Assembly (NCBI RefSeq): GCF_004343075.1
Contig: NZ_SLXP01000012.1
Coordinates: 1 to 64,000 of the forward strand
Source of the DNA: Rhodovulum marinum
GTDB lineage: Bacteria; Pseudomonadota; Alphaproteobacteria; Rhodobacterales; Rhodobacteraceae
DNA length: 64,000 nt
Direction: 5' to 3'
The position numbers and the translations under genes were made by a program. This document shows positions 7,908 to 16,878 of this stretch, piece after piece. Position 1 is the stretch's first letter; every line of letters starts with the position of its first letter. Under the pieces are notes generated by a model, which was not told where the DNA came from, ran no database searches, and saw only the letters and a list, made by a program, of their open reading frames with translations.

Positions 7908-9287
7908 TCAGAATATCTCCAGATCGCGGTCGACCATCACCGTGACGCGCGCGCCCTGGTCGACATAGATGACGGGGCCAATGGAGAGGTAATCGCCGAT
8001 GACGCTGTCTGTCGCATCTGCCAGATCATCGCCCACGTCTTCGAGCACGTCCGCGGCGGTCTCATCCTGGACGTTTGCAGCAGCAGCGCTTGGCGCGGCG
8101 GAGATCAGCGATATCAACGCCGCTGAGCCGAAACGCTCATCGAAGCGCGTGTCGACAAAGCCGGTCACGCCGGAGCGGCCCAATTCGTCACCCCCGAAAG
8201 AGCTGATCTGGATCGTCTGGTTGTCGGGCAGGATGATCCGGTCCCAGGCGATGGTGACCCGGCGCTGCGCGATATCGACGCCAGAGCGATAGCGCCCGAT
8301 GAGACGGGACCCGCGCGGGATCAGGAGACGAGAGCCGTCGACGCTGTAGACATCTTCGGAAACGACGGCACGGGTCTGGCCGGGTAGGGAACTGTCGAGG
8401 GCGGTTTCCATGACGGCCTGGATCATTGTACCCTGAATGATGGTGTTGGACGGATTGGCGATGACCTCGGCTTGCGTCACCGACGTGGGCAACGCGCCGT
8501 TCAGCACGAAATCCGTCACTTCGCCAAAAGTCCGTTCGGTTGGCGTGGTTTCATTTGCGCCTGAGGTGCCACCAAAGGCGATGGTGGGCGAGGTGATGCG
8601 GCGTTCCTGAAACGCGCGCTCCTCGGCCGCGCGGCGTTCAAGTTCCGCAAGCCGCCGTGCTTCTTCCTCGCGGCGCAGCCGCTCTTCTTCCCGCGCGCGC
8701 AGTTCATCTTCCGTGGGGCCCGCTGGGGCGGGTTGGGGTCGGCTGGCCTCGAGTTGGGCCAGTTCCAGATCCATGCGGAGTTGCTCAAGGCTGCGATCCC
8801 GCGCCGTCAGCTCGTCCTGGAATCGTTGCTGTGCGGCTTCCGAGGCGGCTTGCAGCGCCGCGATCTGAGCGGTCAGCGCATCGATGGCTTCGGCGGCAGC
8901 CGTGTCTTCCTCGACCACCGGTTCGGGGGCGTTGCGCAATTCCTCGATCTGGGCCTGAAGGGCGGCGAGTTGCGCCAAAAGCTCGGCGTTCGGTTCCACC
9001 GGTTCCGGCGCGACCAGAACTACCTCGGGTTCGGGTGGTGAGAGGGTTTCGATGGCGCCGAAGCCGTCGCCTTCGTTTTGGAACACGTCGGGCGTGGCCG
9101 TGGGCAGGGCTTCTTCTTCCTTGGGCTGGGAGAGGAGATAGAGCAATGCCCCTCCCGCACCGATCACGAGGACGACGACCAATGCGAGCAGCGGCGAGCG
9201 CCGTGGGGCAGGGAGTGAGCTCGCGCCTTTGCCTTGCTCGAGGGCGGCGAGGCGCTTTTCAAGGTCCGCGTTTCCGGTGTCGCTCAT
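7908..9287 (-). CDS. virB10: Type IV secretion core complex protein VirB10
   Basis: 459 residues from the ATG at 9287, which overlaps the virB9 stop as ATGA. An upstream start would add an unlikely extension into virB9. It has a short cytoplasmic N-terminus, one transmembrane helix (about 30-50), a long glutamate/proline-rich then E/R-rich coiled region (about 60-240) and a C-terminal VirB10/TrbI beta-barrel domain beginning near VLNGALPTSVTQAEV. VirB10 spans both membranes and senses ATPase energy. All expected regions are present. Confidence 0.92.
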   Translation of the reverse strand: MSDTGNADLEKRLAALEQGKGASSLPAPRRSPLLALVVVLVIGAGGALLYLLSQPKEEEALPTATPDVFQNEGDGFGAIETLSPPEPEVVLVAPEPVEPNAELLAQLAALQAQIEELRNAPEPVVEEDTAAAEAIDALTAQIAALQAASEAAQQRFQDELTARDRSLEQLRMDLELAQLEASRPQPAPAGPTEDELRAREEERLRREEEARRLAELERRAAEERAFQERRITSPTIAFGGTSGANETTPTERTFGEVTDFVLNGALPTSVTQAEVIANPSNTIIQGTMIQAVMETALDSSLPGQTRAVVSEDVYSVDGSRLLIPRGSRLIGRYRSGVDIAQRRVTIAWDRIILPDNQTIQISSFGGDELGRSGVTGFVDTRFDERFGSAALISLISAAPSAAAANVQDETAADVLEDVGDDLADATDSVIGDYLSIGPVIYVDQGARVTVMVDRDLEIF

Positions 9288-9970
9288 GATCCCACCCCCG
9301 CAGGCGGTGTGGCCTCTATACAGACCACCTCGTCCCCGATCCGCAGGACCCATTGCCTGTTCACCCCGGAGACCCGGATCACGCCGTCCTCGGTCGCTTG
9401 GGTGTTGACCGTCCGTTCTCGGCCATTCGCGTAGCGGAAGATCGCGGGCACCGGCGCATTCCGTGGGAATTCGAAGTACGTAAACGTCCCATCATCCCAG
9501 ACGCGAGTCGGGGTGAACTCGGTGCGCGCGCTGGCACCGTAATTGTAGTTCGGCGCTTGCGCTGCGATGGCACGCGTGGCCCGTACATTGTCTTCGGGAT
9601 AGCGGAACTGGACCACGTAGAAGGTGAGGCTGCGGGTCTCCTGGACGTTGAAGTAATAGCTGCGGCGGTTGGTATAGACGGTCACGTTGGTATGGACACC
9701 GCGCGCGACGGGCTTGATCGCGAAGGCCTGCCCACCCGGCACGCCGTCGATCTCGAAGCCCTCTGTGTCGCCGGCGATGATCGAGCGGATGCTTTCGCCC
9801 TCGCCGAACTCGATGGTGGTGACATGGGTGAGCGAGACGTTGAGACGATAGACCTGACCTTCCTGGTAGGTGGCCAGCCGCACGCGGTTGTCATTGGGAC
9901 CGCCGCGCGGGATGGCTTCCGCGAAGGCGAGGCCGGGCAACAGAGCAATGACAAAAACAAGCGATCTCAT
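9284..9970 (-). CDS. virB9: Type IV secretion core complex protein VirB9
   Basis: 228 residues from ATG 9970; a TTG three codons upstream is also possible. A signal peptide ends near LPGLAFA-E. The body is all-beta, with the VirB9/CagX pattern YYFNVQ...RSLTFYVVQFRYP, TRVWDDGTFTYFEFP and a C-terminal WVLRIGDEVVCIE strand. VirB9 joins VirB7 and the VirB10 C-terminus in the outer-membrane core. It is followed by virB10 with a four-base overlap. Confidence 0.92.
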   Translation of the reverse strand: MRSLVFVIALLPGLAFAEAIPRGGPNDNRVRLATYQEGQVYRLNVSLTHVTTIEFGEGESIRSIIAGDTEGFEIDGVPGGQAFAIKPVARGVHTNVTVYTNRRSYYFNVQETRSLTFYVVQFRYPEDNVRATRAIAAQAPNYNYGASARTEFTPTRVWDDGTFTYFEFPRNAPVPAIFRYANGRERTVNTQATEDGVIRVSGVNRQWVLRIGDEVVCIEATPPAGVGS

Positions 9971-9981
9971 AAGCAACAACG

Positions 9982-10635
9982 TCAGTTCTCCAATCTGTCG
10001 GAGCGGATGGAATATTCGAGGACCGTGAAGCCGAAGGGGTTGGTCCAGACCTCATCGATGGAGCGGCGGGTCTCGGGGCGAAACTCGAAGAGAAGCGTGG
10101 CGGTGAAAAGCCCGGTTTGGACGCCGTTGATAGATGTCAGGCGCTTGCGCAGGCGGACGGTGGCGCGGTTGGTTCCGATCCGGTTGATGCTGAGGATCTC
10201 CACGTCGAGCCGGGCATTGGGGCCATAAACCGTTGGCGGGTAGTTCTCGTTGGCGCTGTTCCAGATTTGGCGCAACCCGCCCTCTGCAGCCCCGTCCGAT
10301 CGGCGCAAAACGCTGCGGATGCGCAGATCGTTGTCGAGCTGGTTATAGACCTCTCGGTCGGTCACATAGCGGAAGACTTCCGCCTCGATGACCGCCTGGT
10401 TGGCTGTGATAGATGTCGCGCCCACCGAAGCCTCGGGAAGCGCGAAGCCCGTCTCGGGATCATAGGGCACGACCACGGGGGGTGGATCGACATCGAGAAT
10501 TGCGACAGCCGCCGCACTCAGGCATCCGAGAATGCCGAAGATAAGGCCGATGAGCCCAAGGCGCTGCCAGAGCCGTTCGCGGCGCAGGGCGCCATAGACT
10601 AGCTCTTCTTCGATGATTTCCTGTTCAGTAGCCAC
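9982..10635 (-). CDS. virB8: Type IV secretion inner-membrane assembly factor VirB8
   Basis: 217 residues starting at GTG. One transmembrane helix (about 24-46) is followed by a periplasmic NTF2-like domain, with VFRYVTDREVYNQLDND and a final NPFGFTVLEYSIR typical of VirB8. VirB8 nucleates the periplasmic part of the apparatus and contacts VirB10 and VirB5. It lies between virB5 and virB9, where VirB6/VirB7 normally also occur; here VirB6 has moved to the operon end. Confidence 0.9.
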   Translation of the reverse strand: MATEQEIIEEELVYGALRRERLWQRLGLIGLIFGILGCLSAAAVAILDVDPPPVVVPYDPETGFALPEASVGATSITANQAVIEAEVFRYVTDREVYNQLDNDLRIRSVLRRSDGAAEGGLRQIWNSANENYPPTVYGPNARLDVEILSINRIGTNRATVRLRKRLTSINGVQTGLFTATLLFEFRPETRRSIDEVWTNPFGFTVLEYSIRSDRLEN

Positions 10636-10652
10636 CTCTCATTCCCTCACGA

Positions 10653-11462
10653 TCAGTCAGCCCGCAGGTCCGGCAGGGTGAAATCCATGAAGCGCTGCTC
10701 CTCGGCGATGGTCGCAGCATCGATCACTCCGCCGGTGCCGTCACCCACCGTCTGCACCGCTTCGAGCTGCCACATGGCGACCAGCGCAATGGCGAGCTCC
10801 GCGGTCACGCGCGTGTTGAGATCGATGCTTTCCTTGAGTTCGTCCATGTCGTCGATGAGCCCGACGAGGCGGTCTACCCGCTCGAGCGATTGGCCGGCAT
10901 CTTCATAGCTGTTCTGGGCTGCGGCCGAGACGAGCGCGCCGGTGGTGGCCTGCGTCGCCACGCGGTTGGCCCCGGGATTGCCGCTGGTGGCCATTTCCGA
11001 AAGCGTGTCATCGTCAAATCCGAGATCGGCCAACACCCGGTCCATTTGGGTTTCGATCTCGCCCGCGCCGGAGCCGGAAAGGCCAGAGAAGTCTCCGGTC
11101 TTGATGGCTTCAATTGTGGCGAGGATGTCGCCGAATTCCTGATCGAGCAGGCCGTTCAGCTCGTCCTCCATCTCGGTGCGGATGATTTCTGGAAGCTCTG
11201 CGAGACGGGTGAGCGCTTCATAGGTCCGTTGCAGCTCCGCGAGTTGGTCCGTGAGTGTCGCAAGCTGTTCGCGGAGCTGCGTCAGCTGCTCGTTTTGCAG
11301 GATCTCGTCCTCGATCATCTGCCGGAGCTGCTGGATGTTTTGCGCGATGTTCTGGGTGTCGACGACGGGCACGCCTTGTGCAAGGGCAGGGGACAGGGTG
11401 CCGAGATGCAGGCCAATTCCAAGCGTCGCGGCCAAGGCCGTCCTCACAAGTAGATCTCTCAT
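10653..11462 (-). CDS. virB5: VirB5-like minor pilin / attachment protein
   Basis: 269 residues. A signal peptide ends at SPALA-Q, followed by a long alpha-helical coiled region (about 35-90) rich in QL repeats, a less ordered glycine-rich middle and a C-terminal helix bundle ending in FMDFTLPDL. This is the shape of VirB5/TraC pilus-tip proteins. Its N- and C-terminal ends resemble those of the upstream gene product, which has a lytic transglycosylase domain in between, so the two look like diverged copies. The start overlaps the upstream stop as ATGA. Confidence 0.75.
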   Translation of the reverse strand: MRDLLVRTALAATLGIGLHLGTLSPALAQGVPVVDTQNIAQNIQQLRQMIEDEILQNEQLTQLREQLATLTDQLAELQRTYEALTRLAELPEIIRTEMEDELNGLLDQEFGDILATIEAIKTGDFSGLSGSGAGEIETQMDRVLADLGFDDDTLSEMATSGNPGANRVATQATTGALVSAAAQNSYEDAGQSLERVDRLVGLIDDMDELKESIDLNTRVTAELAIALVAMWQLEAVQTVGDGTGGVIDAATIAEEQRFMDFTLPDLRAD

Positions 11463-12622
11463 CAGTCAATCTCCCTGATCGTGAAGTCCATGAACGCGCC
11501 CTCGGCCATGCGGGCGCTGGCCTGTGCCAATTCTTCGGCGGAAAGGACGCGGGTCCGCGCCGCCTGAAGCCGAATGCGGGCCGCGACGAGGCGCACGAGT
11601 TCGGCGCGGGCATAGGTGTTGAGCGCGATGCTTTCCTGCACGTCTTCGGTCTCGGAAATCCGCTCGACGATGTCCGCGATGCGCAGGGCGGCCTGCCGGA
11701 TCGCGGCGGGCGAGTTGCTGCCATAGAACGCCGCGCCATGCCCGGTCATCGAGAGGTTAGCATTGGCCAGCAGAGCGGGGTCGATCGTCCCAAGCGCTTC
11801 GATCCCGCCGATGCGGCTTAGGTAGAGATTGTAGCGTTCGGGGATGACCTGGACGTAGTGCTGGGTCTCGGTAAAGGGCGGGACACCGCCATATTCAAAG
11901 ACCCGGCCGGGGCCTGCATTATAGGCCGCGAGTGCGTTGATGATGTTGCCATCGAAGGTGTTGAGCTGAGCAGCCAAATACCGCGCGCCGCCATGCACCT
12001 GCAGATAGGGGCTGTCATAATATTCCGGGTTTATGCCGAGATCGCTGGCGGTGCCCGGCATAATCTGGGTGAGGCCAAAGGCCCCGACCGGCGAGCGGGC
12101 ACCGATGGTGAAACGGCTTTCCTGCCAGATGAGCGCTTGCAGCAGAGCCCGCCATTGAACCGGCGAGAGACCCGCGCGGCCCACGCCCGCATACCCGCTG
12201 GTCTCCTGGGCGACGCGGATGATGAGCTGCTCGATATTTTCTGCCGCATCCCCGAACATCTGCGCACCGCCGGGATTGGGATCAATCTCACCCGTGCCAT
12301 AGACCGCCTCGACGGAACGAGCGGGATCGCCGCTGCCGCTTTCGAGCCCGGAGACCATGGCTGGCAAGCCCTGACCTCCGAAGCTGGTTTGGGCATCGAG
12401 GATGCGCTGCAGGGTGGCCAATTGCTCGCGTTCAATCTCGGCGATGAGTTCACGCGCGGCAAGTTTGTCGGCTTGGACCGCGAGGTCGGCCTCGCGATCG
12501 CCGGTCTCAATGATATCGCGCGCCGTCAACCCGCTGTCATTGGTCGGCACGCCTTGAGACAAGGCGAGACCGGGCAGCAAGCAAAGCGCGAGGATATGGG
12601 TCAGCCTAGACTTCAATGTCAC
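11462..12622 (-). CDS. VirB5-like protein carrying an embedded lytic transglycosylase (SLT) domain
   Basis: 386 residues from a GTG start. A signal peptide ends near ALSQ, followed by a VirB5-like helical stretch (about 20-75). Residues about 150-265 form an SLT domain with catalytic glutamate in IWQESRF (about residue 167), GAFGLTQIMPGTA and [12 protein letters not shown]-terminal helical part follows, ESIALNTYARAEL to FMDFTIREID, which matches the end of the neighbouring VirB5 (ESIDLNTRVTAEL to FMDFTLPDL). It therefore appears to be a VirB5 scaffold with an inserted peptidoglycan-cutting domain. A separate VirB1 is encoded upstream in the same operon, so two transglycosylases are available. 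Confidence 0.85.
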   Translation of the reverse strand: MTLKSRLTHILALCLLPGLALSQGVPTNDSGLTARDIIETGDREADLAVQADKLAARELIAEIEREQLATLQRILDAQTSFGGQGLPAMVSGLESGSGDPARSVEAVYGTGEIDPNPGGAQMFGDAAENIEQLIIRVAQETSGYAGVGRAGLSPVQWRALLQALIWQESRFTIGARSPVGAFGLTQIMPGTASDLGINPEYYDSPYLQVHGGARYLAAQLNTFDGNIINALAAYNAGPGRVFEYGGVPPFTETQHYVQVIPERYNLYLSRIGGIEALGTIDPALLANANLSMTGHGAAFYGSNSPAAIRQAALRIADIVERISETEDVQESIALNTYARAELVRLVAARIRLQAARTRVLSAEELAQASARMAEGAFMDFTIREID

Positions 12623-12773
12623 CCTCCGGGCCGCCGAGGGGTGTGAAGCTGCAATCAGATGCTGTGGGTGCCGTCGAAGCCAAGAACGTGAAGCAATTGG
12701 CCTGCGGTTCCTGGTACTGCGCGCAGGACGCCAAGGCGCCGAGCGCGGCGAGAAGCAACAAAATCCGTGTCAT
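12606..12773 (-). CDS. Small lipoprotein between virB4 and the VirB5-like genes
   Basis: A 55-residue gene that starts in an ATGA overlap with the virB4 stop and ends 17 bases inside the next gene. The product begins MTRILLLLAALGALASCAQ, a short type II signal peptide with the lipidated cysteine at residue 17. The mature peptide is about 39 residues with two more cysteines. VirB7 proteins are lipoproteins of this size that anchor VirB9, so it may do that job. VirB7 usually sits elsewhere in the order, so this is inference. Confidence 0.75.
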   Translation of the reverse strand: MTRILLLLAALGALASCAQYQEPQANCFTFLASTAPTASDCSFTPLGGPEGDIEV

Positions 12774-15133
12774 GAAATCCTCCAGAAATCAGCGTGATCG
12801 CGGTAATCGGCGCCGACCAGCGCCTCACCTTTCTCCATGCCGCCGAGAATGGTGAGATTGGGTCCGAGGGCGCTCAGATCGGCATCGACGACGATCGAGC
12901 CCTGGTCATCTCGGATGAGCGCAAGGCGGCTGTCGCTGCCGGTGTTGAGCAGCACGTCGAGTTCCTTCTCGTAGAGGTTCAGCATCGCGTAGTCGGCCGC
13001 ATGGGCGCGGATGTTCGGAAGCAGGATTTGTGTCGGCACAGCTTCGACGATGGTCTTGCCGGTCCGGGTGCGCTCGAGCTGGCTGGCGTATTGCGTCATC
13101 ATTACCGCGACAGTGTTCTGCTTGCGCGCGGTCACCAGCCAGTTCGACAGCCGCTCGGCGAAATACGCGTTATCGAGCGCCTTCCAGGCCTCGTCGATCA
13201 CGATGATGGTGGGGCGCCGATCCTCGATCTCGCGCTCAACCCGGCGGAAGAGATAGGAGAGGACGGCCATGCGTTCCTTCTCGGCCTCGCTGTCGAGAAT
13301 GCCGGTCAGATCGAAGCCCACCACATTGCCCTTCAGCGAGAAAGTGTCTTCCAGCGTCTGTCCGAAAATCCAGCCGTAGCGGCCCTCTTCGGTCCACTCG
13401 AGCAGCCGCTGGTGCAGATCGCCGCCATCGTCGGTCGAAACGAACAGCGATGCGAAGTCGCGCCAGTTCCGCAAGGCTGGGTTCGTGGCCTGCGCATTCT
13501 GGCGCACGACCTCCTGAATGCGATTTGTTTGCGCGGGCGTCAGCGGCTTGTCGGCACGATAGAGCAGGGTGGCGAGCCAGTCCGAGAGCCAGGCGGTGCC
13601 GCGCGCATCGGTCTCGGTCCAGAGCGGGTTGAGGCCCGTGGGTTGGCCGGCTTTGAGCGATGCGTAGCGCCCGCCGTTGGCGCGGACCGCCATCTCCATA
13701 CCAAAACGGTAGTCGAAGACGAAGATCCGCGCCCCTGCTCGACGGGCTTGCGTCATGAGGAAGGCCGAGAGGACCGACTTGCCTGACCCGGGTCGTCCCA
13801 TGATCAGCGTATGCCCGCTGGTCGGTTCTTTGTCGGGCGAGCCTTGCTCGTGATAGGAAAACCGGTATGCGCTCTGCTCGGGCGTGGGCAGATAGGTGAT
13901 AACCTTGCCCCAGGGTGTTTTCTCAGCAGGCTTGCCAAGCTGAGTCCGGTGAAATGCTGCGAAATCCGCGAAGTTTCGATTGGTGATCGCACTGGCACGC
14001 ACGCGCTTGGGCTGGTTGCCGGGATGCTGACTGAGGTAATGCGCCTTGGCCGCGACCCGCTCGCCGATAATCTTCACGCCTTCGGCGGCCGCGGCGTTCA
14101 CGATCTCGGCGCTCAAGCTCTGCAACTCGTCCAGCGTATCGCAGAAAATCGTCACGACCATGTGGTGCTCGCCGAAGCTCTGCCGCTTGGCCTCCAGATC
14201 ATCGGCAGCGATATCGAGGGCTTCCATGAGCGAGAGGGCCGCGTCCTGGCTGGCCTGCATCTGGCGCTTCTGGCGCTTGATCCGGCCCGCCATGAGGTTC
14301 GAATTGATCGGCGTGAAGGAATGCGTGACGATCATGTCGACCGGCAGGTTCAGCATGTCGAACATGGTGCAGGAGGTGCCTTCCGAGTATTCCCCGATGG
14401 TGAAACTCTTGCCGTAGCGGTGTCCCACGACGCCTTCGGAGAGTTCGAAGTGATCGCCTTGAAACGTCACTCGCGTGTTGGCGACGTTGAAGGACAGGAA
14501 GCCATAGGTGTTCGCCGGATAGAGCGGCAGTTCCTGGCCAGTGTTGAGGGCCCCTAGGAAGCCAATCAACTCGCCGGACTTGGCCGAAAGCACACGTGGG
14601 TTAAGCTCCGTCAGGCCAGACAGGAACACGTTCACGGCCTCGCCCAATCGGCGAAGGCGCTTCTCGGTCGCTTCCTTGAGGCGATCCGGCGCGCTGCGGT
14701 TCAGGAATGGCAGGACGCTTTTTGGAGGCGGGCGATGGATGATCGTAAGGGTGAGCGTCTTGTCGCGCAGCCCGCTGGTCTCTAGCTTCTTGCGCCAGAG
14801 CCGGTCGACTTCTCCCGCGAAACTGTCCTCGCGCAGCGGCTCGAGGTCCGGCGTGATCGCCTTCGAGACCTTATGGACGTAATAGCTGAACTCCGGCCCC
14901 AATTGCGCAATGATCCGGGCAAAGAGCGCGGTCACCTTGTCGAGATAGGCGTCATCGGTCGTATAGCTATTTACCCCGTCGAGCCGGATGCACTGGAAAA
15001 GCTCGTTGACCCGGGTCCGCACGGTCTGGTGATCGACGAGGCTCACATAGGGCAGCATGTGCGCGAGGCGGGTCTCGCGCGCATACCACTCCGGCGTCAT
15101 CGTGCGGAGATCAAGCGCGGCTTCACGGGGCAT
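12770..15133 (-). CDS. virB4: Type IV secretion ATPase VirB4
   Basis: 787 residues, the expected size. The N-terminal CagE/TrbE domain is followed by the ATPase domain with Walker A GRPGSGKS (about 446-453) and Walker B TIIVIDEAW (about 640-648), then the downstream MTQYASQLERT motif that VirB4 shares with VirD4-type motors. VirB4 powers pilin extraction and substrate transfer at the inner membrane. The gene overlaps virB3 upstream by 11 bases and the small lipoprotein gene downstream by 3. Confidence 0.95.
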   Translation of the reverse strand: MPREAALDLRTMTPEWYARETRLAHMLPYVSLVDHQTVRTRVNELFQCIRLDGVNSYTTDDAYLDKVTALFARIIAQLGPEFSYYVHKVSKAITPDLEPLREDSFAGEVDRLWRKKLETSGLRDKTLTLTIIHRPPPKSVLPFLNRSAPDRLKEATEKRLRRLGEAVNVFLSGLTELNPRVLSAKSGELIGFLGALNTGQELPLYPANTYGFLSFNVANTRVTFQGDHFELSEGVVGHRYGKSFTIGEYSEGTSCTMFDMLNLPVDMIVTHSFTPINSNLMAGRIKRQKRQMQASQDAALSLMEALDIAADDLEAKRQSFGEHHMVVTIFCDTLDELQSLSAEIVNAAAAEGVKIIGERVAAKAHYLSQHPGNQPKRVRASAITNRNFADFAAFHRTQLGKPAEKTPWGKVITYLPTPEQSAYRFSYHEQGSPDKEPTSGHTLIMGRPGSGKSVLSAFLMTQARRAGARIFVFDYRFGMEMAVRANGGRYASLKAGQPTGLNPLWTETDARGTAWLSDWLATLLYRADKPLTPAQTNRIQEVVRQNAQATNPALRNWRDFASLFVSTDDGGDLHQRLLEWTEEGRYGWIFGQTLEDTFSLKGNVVGFDLTGILDSEAEKERMAVLSYLFRRVEREIEDRRPTIIVIDEAWKALDNAYFAERLSNWLVTARKQNTVAVMMTQYASQLERTRTGKTIVEAVPTQILLPNIRAHAADYAMLNLYEKELDVLLNTGSDSRLALIRDDQGSIVVDADLSALGPNLTILGGMEKGEALVGADYRDHADFWRIS

Positions 15134-15401
15134 AGCTGTCCCCGCCGTGGATGGAGCGGTTCCGCGTGGGCGGCGTCTCTTGCAGCGCCGTCATCATCAC
15201 GTCGATGAAACGCGGATCCCAGTCCGCGGCCTTCCAGAGAACCGGGTAGAGCAGGGCGGCTACGCCCAGCACCGCAATGTGCTGGACCCAGACGAACAAG
15301 AGCACCGAGCCGAAAAGCCAGACCATCGCGTACATGATGGGCAGGCCCAGAAGCTTCGGAGGGCGCACGAGGCCCAGAAAGAGAGGCGCGCGCTCAGCCA
15401 C
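15123..15401 (-). CDS. virB3: Type IV secretion protein VirB3
   Basis: 92 residues from a GTG that overlaps the virB2 stop, the start that gives the usual VirB3 length. A short N-terminus ([20 protein letters not shown]) carries the conserved pattern before two adjacent hydrophobic segments (about 20-60). A hydrophilic tail follows. VirB3 is an inner-membrane partner of VirB4 and is often fused to it. Here they are separate but translationally coupled. Confidence 0.88.
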   Translation of the reverse strand: MAERAPLFLGLVRPPKLLGLPIMYAMVWLFGSVLLFVWVQHIAVLGVAALLYPVLWKAADWDPRFIDVMMTALQETPPTRNRSIHGGDSYAP

Positions 15402-15687
15402 CGGCGAAAACCGCGGCGACGATGGTGGGAGCGGCCGCAACACCAGCGATCCCGACGAGGACCCAGAGCGCCTGACGCAGATCGATGATATTGAAGAACC
15501 AGCTCAAGAAAACGCCAAGGACCGCGAGTGTGGCGATCACGACGCCGAGCGGGCCGGTTAGAGCATCGACAATGCCCTGCAACAAGCTTTGGATCGGGGA
15601 TAGATCGATGCTTTGGGCGAGGGCGGGCTCGGCAATGAGCAGGAATAGCGCCAGTGAGGCGACAAAGAGGTTTGAAATCTGTCTCAT
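15394..15687 (-). CDS. virB2: Type IV secretion pilin VirB2
   Basis: 97 residues. A signal peptide ends at AEPALA-Q near residue 25. The mature protein has two long hydrophobic helices (about 42-65 and 72-95) with a short polar loop (NIIDLRQ), the classic VirB2/TraA pilin layout. It starts in an ATGA overlap with the virB1 stop. It should be the main subunit of the conjugative pilus. Confidence 0.9.
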   Translation of the reverse strand: MRQISNLFVASLALFLLIAEPALAQSIDLSPIQSLLQGIVDALTGPLGVVIATLAVLGVFLSWFFNIIDLRQALWVLVGIAGVAAAPTIVAAVFAGG

Positions 15688-16433
15688 GAATTTGATCCTT
15701 CCAATCGGGCCACGACGGCCATGACGCGGGCCACGTGGTTCTGGGTTTCTCGGTAGGGGGGAATGCCGCCGTACTGGCGGATCGCATCGGGTCCGGCGTT
15801 GTAGGCTGCGAGGGCAAGGCGTGGATCGCCAAACGTGTCCAACATCATCGCGAGGTAGCGGGCGGCCCCGTCGAGGTTCTGCAGCGGGTCACGCGGGTCA
15901 ACGCCGAGATCACGGGCAGTGGCGGGCATCAGCTGGCCAAGGCCTATAGCGCCCGCGCTCGAGATCGCATCCTGTCGATAGGCGCTCTCAACCTCGATAT
16001 TGGCCCGATAGAGAGCCAGCCAATCGGTCACGGAAAGCCCCGCGCGACGCAGGCCCGGATGGCCGGCATAGCGCAAGGCCGTGGTCTGAATCCCAGAGAG
16101 AACATCGGCGCGGGGCAGGGGAGTCAGGCGGGCAAGGGCCGCAACTTGGACGCCCTCTTGCTCGTCCTCTACCTCGCCGAAGATTGCGATCCCATCGGAG
16201 GCCGAACCCTGACCAATCCCGTCATTGTAGTTTCGAGCAAAGCTGCTTTGGGAGCGGGACGGGGTCAGGGAGCCGTCGCTCTCCATGACCAGGACCATTT
16301 GCGCTGAAGCTGGCGCTGTGACCAGCCAGAGACAGACGAGGCTAGCTGCCAGTGCCCTTTTCTGATGGGGCTTTGTCTGGCGGGGCGAGTTTGTGCGTAC
16401 GGCTTGTCCCCGCCTCAAGCGGCAGGTCGACAT
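15684..16433 (-). CDS. virB1: VirB1 lytic transglycosylase
   Basis: 249 residues from ATG 16433, the first in-frame start that leaves a complete signal peptide ([14 protein letters not shown]). The C-terminal SLT domain has the catalytic glutamate in NIEVESAY (about residue 147), [13 protein letters not shown] and [10 protein letters not shown]. It opens peptidoglycan for assembly of the secretion channel. A spacer of about 80 residues lies between signal and SLT domain. It overlaps the upstream unknown gene by 92 bases, more than usual, so the exact start is uncertain. Confidence 0.88.
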   Translation of the reverse strand: MSTCRLRRGQAVRTNSPRQTKPHQKRALAASLVCLWLVTAPASAQMVLVMESDGSLTPSRSQSSFARNYNDGIGQGSASDGIAIFGEVEDEQEGVQVAALARLTPLPRADVLSGIQTTALRYAGHPGLRRAGLSVTDWLALYRANIEVESAYRQDAISSAGAIGLGQLMPATARDLGVDPRDPLQNLDGAARYLAMMLDTFGDPRLALAAYNAGPDAIRQYGGIPPYRETQNHVARVMAVVARLEGSNS

Positions 16434-16710
16434 GCGCAAAACCAAGGCCAATGAAGAAAGACACCACGCCAGAGATCGTCTTGAACTCGCGGATCTTGAT
16501 GTCGTTATAGGTCGTCCGAGTACGGGCCGTGACCAGCAGCTTCTCCACGCCTTCGTTGGAGACCACACGCATGATCCAGACCCCGTAATAGCTGGGGCCT
16601 TTCTTGTGTGCCGATTCTTGGCACAGGATTTCTGCGCTATAGCCGCTTTCCACGAGTTCGCGGAAACGTGCTTCCGTAACCACATTTGGTGCTTCGATGT
16701 CCCAGTTCAT
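16342..16710 (-). CDS. First gene of the virB operon, function unknown
   Basis: 122 residues from ATG 16710; a GTG four codons upstream also fits. No signal peptide or membrane helix is obvious. The sequence is mixed alpha/beta with a conserved-looking core ([25 protein letters not shown]) and a charged, proline-rich tail. I do not recognise the family. It is the promoter-proximal gene, directly after the shared promoter at 16.77 kb, so it is likely co-expressed with the secretion system, possibly as a cytoplasmic regulator or accessory factor. Confidence 0.6.
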   Translation of the reverse strand: MNWDIEAPNVVTEARFRELVESGYSAEILCQESAHKKGPSYYGVWIMRVVSNEGVEKLLVTARTRTTYNDIKIREFKTISGVVSFFIGLGFAHVDLPLEAGTSRTHKLAPPDKAPSEKGTGS

Positions 16711-16767
16711 GGCCCGGCTCACGCTTTCTCCAATGGCGCGACCCTAGGCATTCCCACTTGAAGCCCA

Positions 16768-16796
16768 GAGTTACGATAGTATATTATCAACCGCAA
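16768..16796 (-). promoter_or_regulatory. virB operon promoter with shared palindrome
   Basis: On the minus strand, TTGCGG (-35, 16791-16796) and TAACTC (weak -10, 16768-16773) are 17 bases apart. The spacer contains the dyad GATAATATACTATC. Nearly the same palindrome inside a 17-base spacer occurs at 18.84 and 47.60 kb, also facing left. The repeated placement argues for an element-wide repressor or activator site. The transcription start is inferred. Confidence 0.5.
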
Positions 16797-16878
16797 GATG
16801 TAATATCATGCTTTGGCTGTAGTTTGGTCACGCAAACACTAGTCTCGGCCAGTGTCCGCGATCAAGGAGATAACAGGT

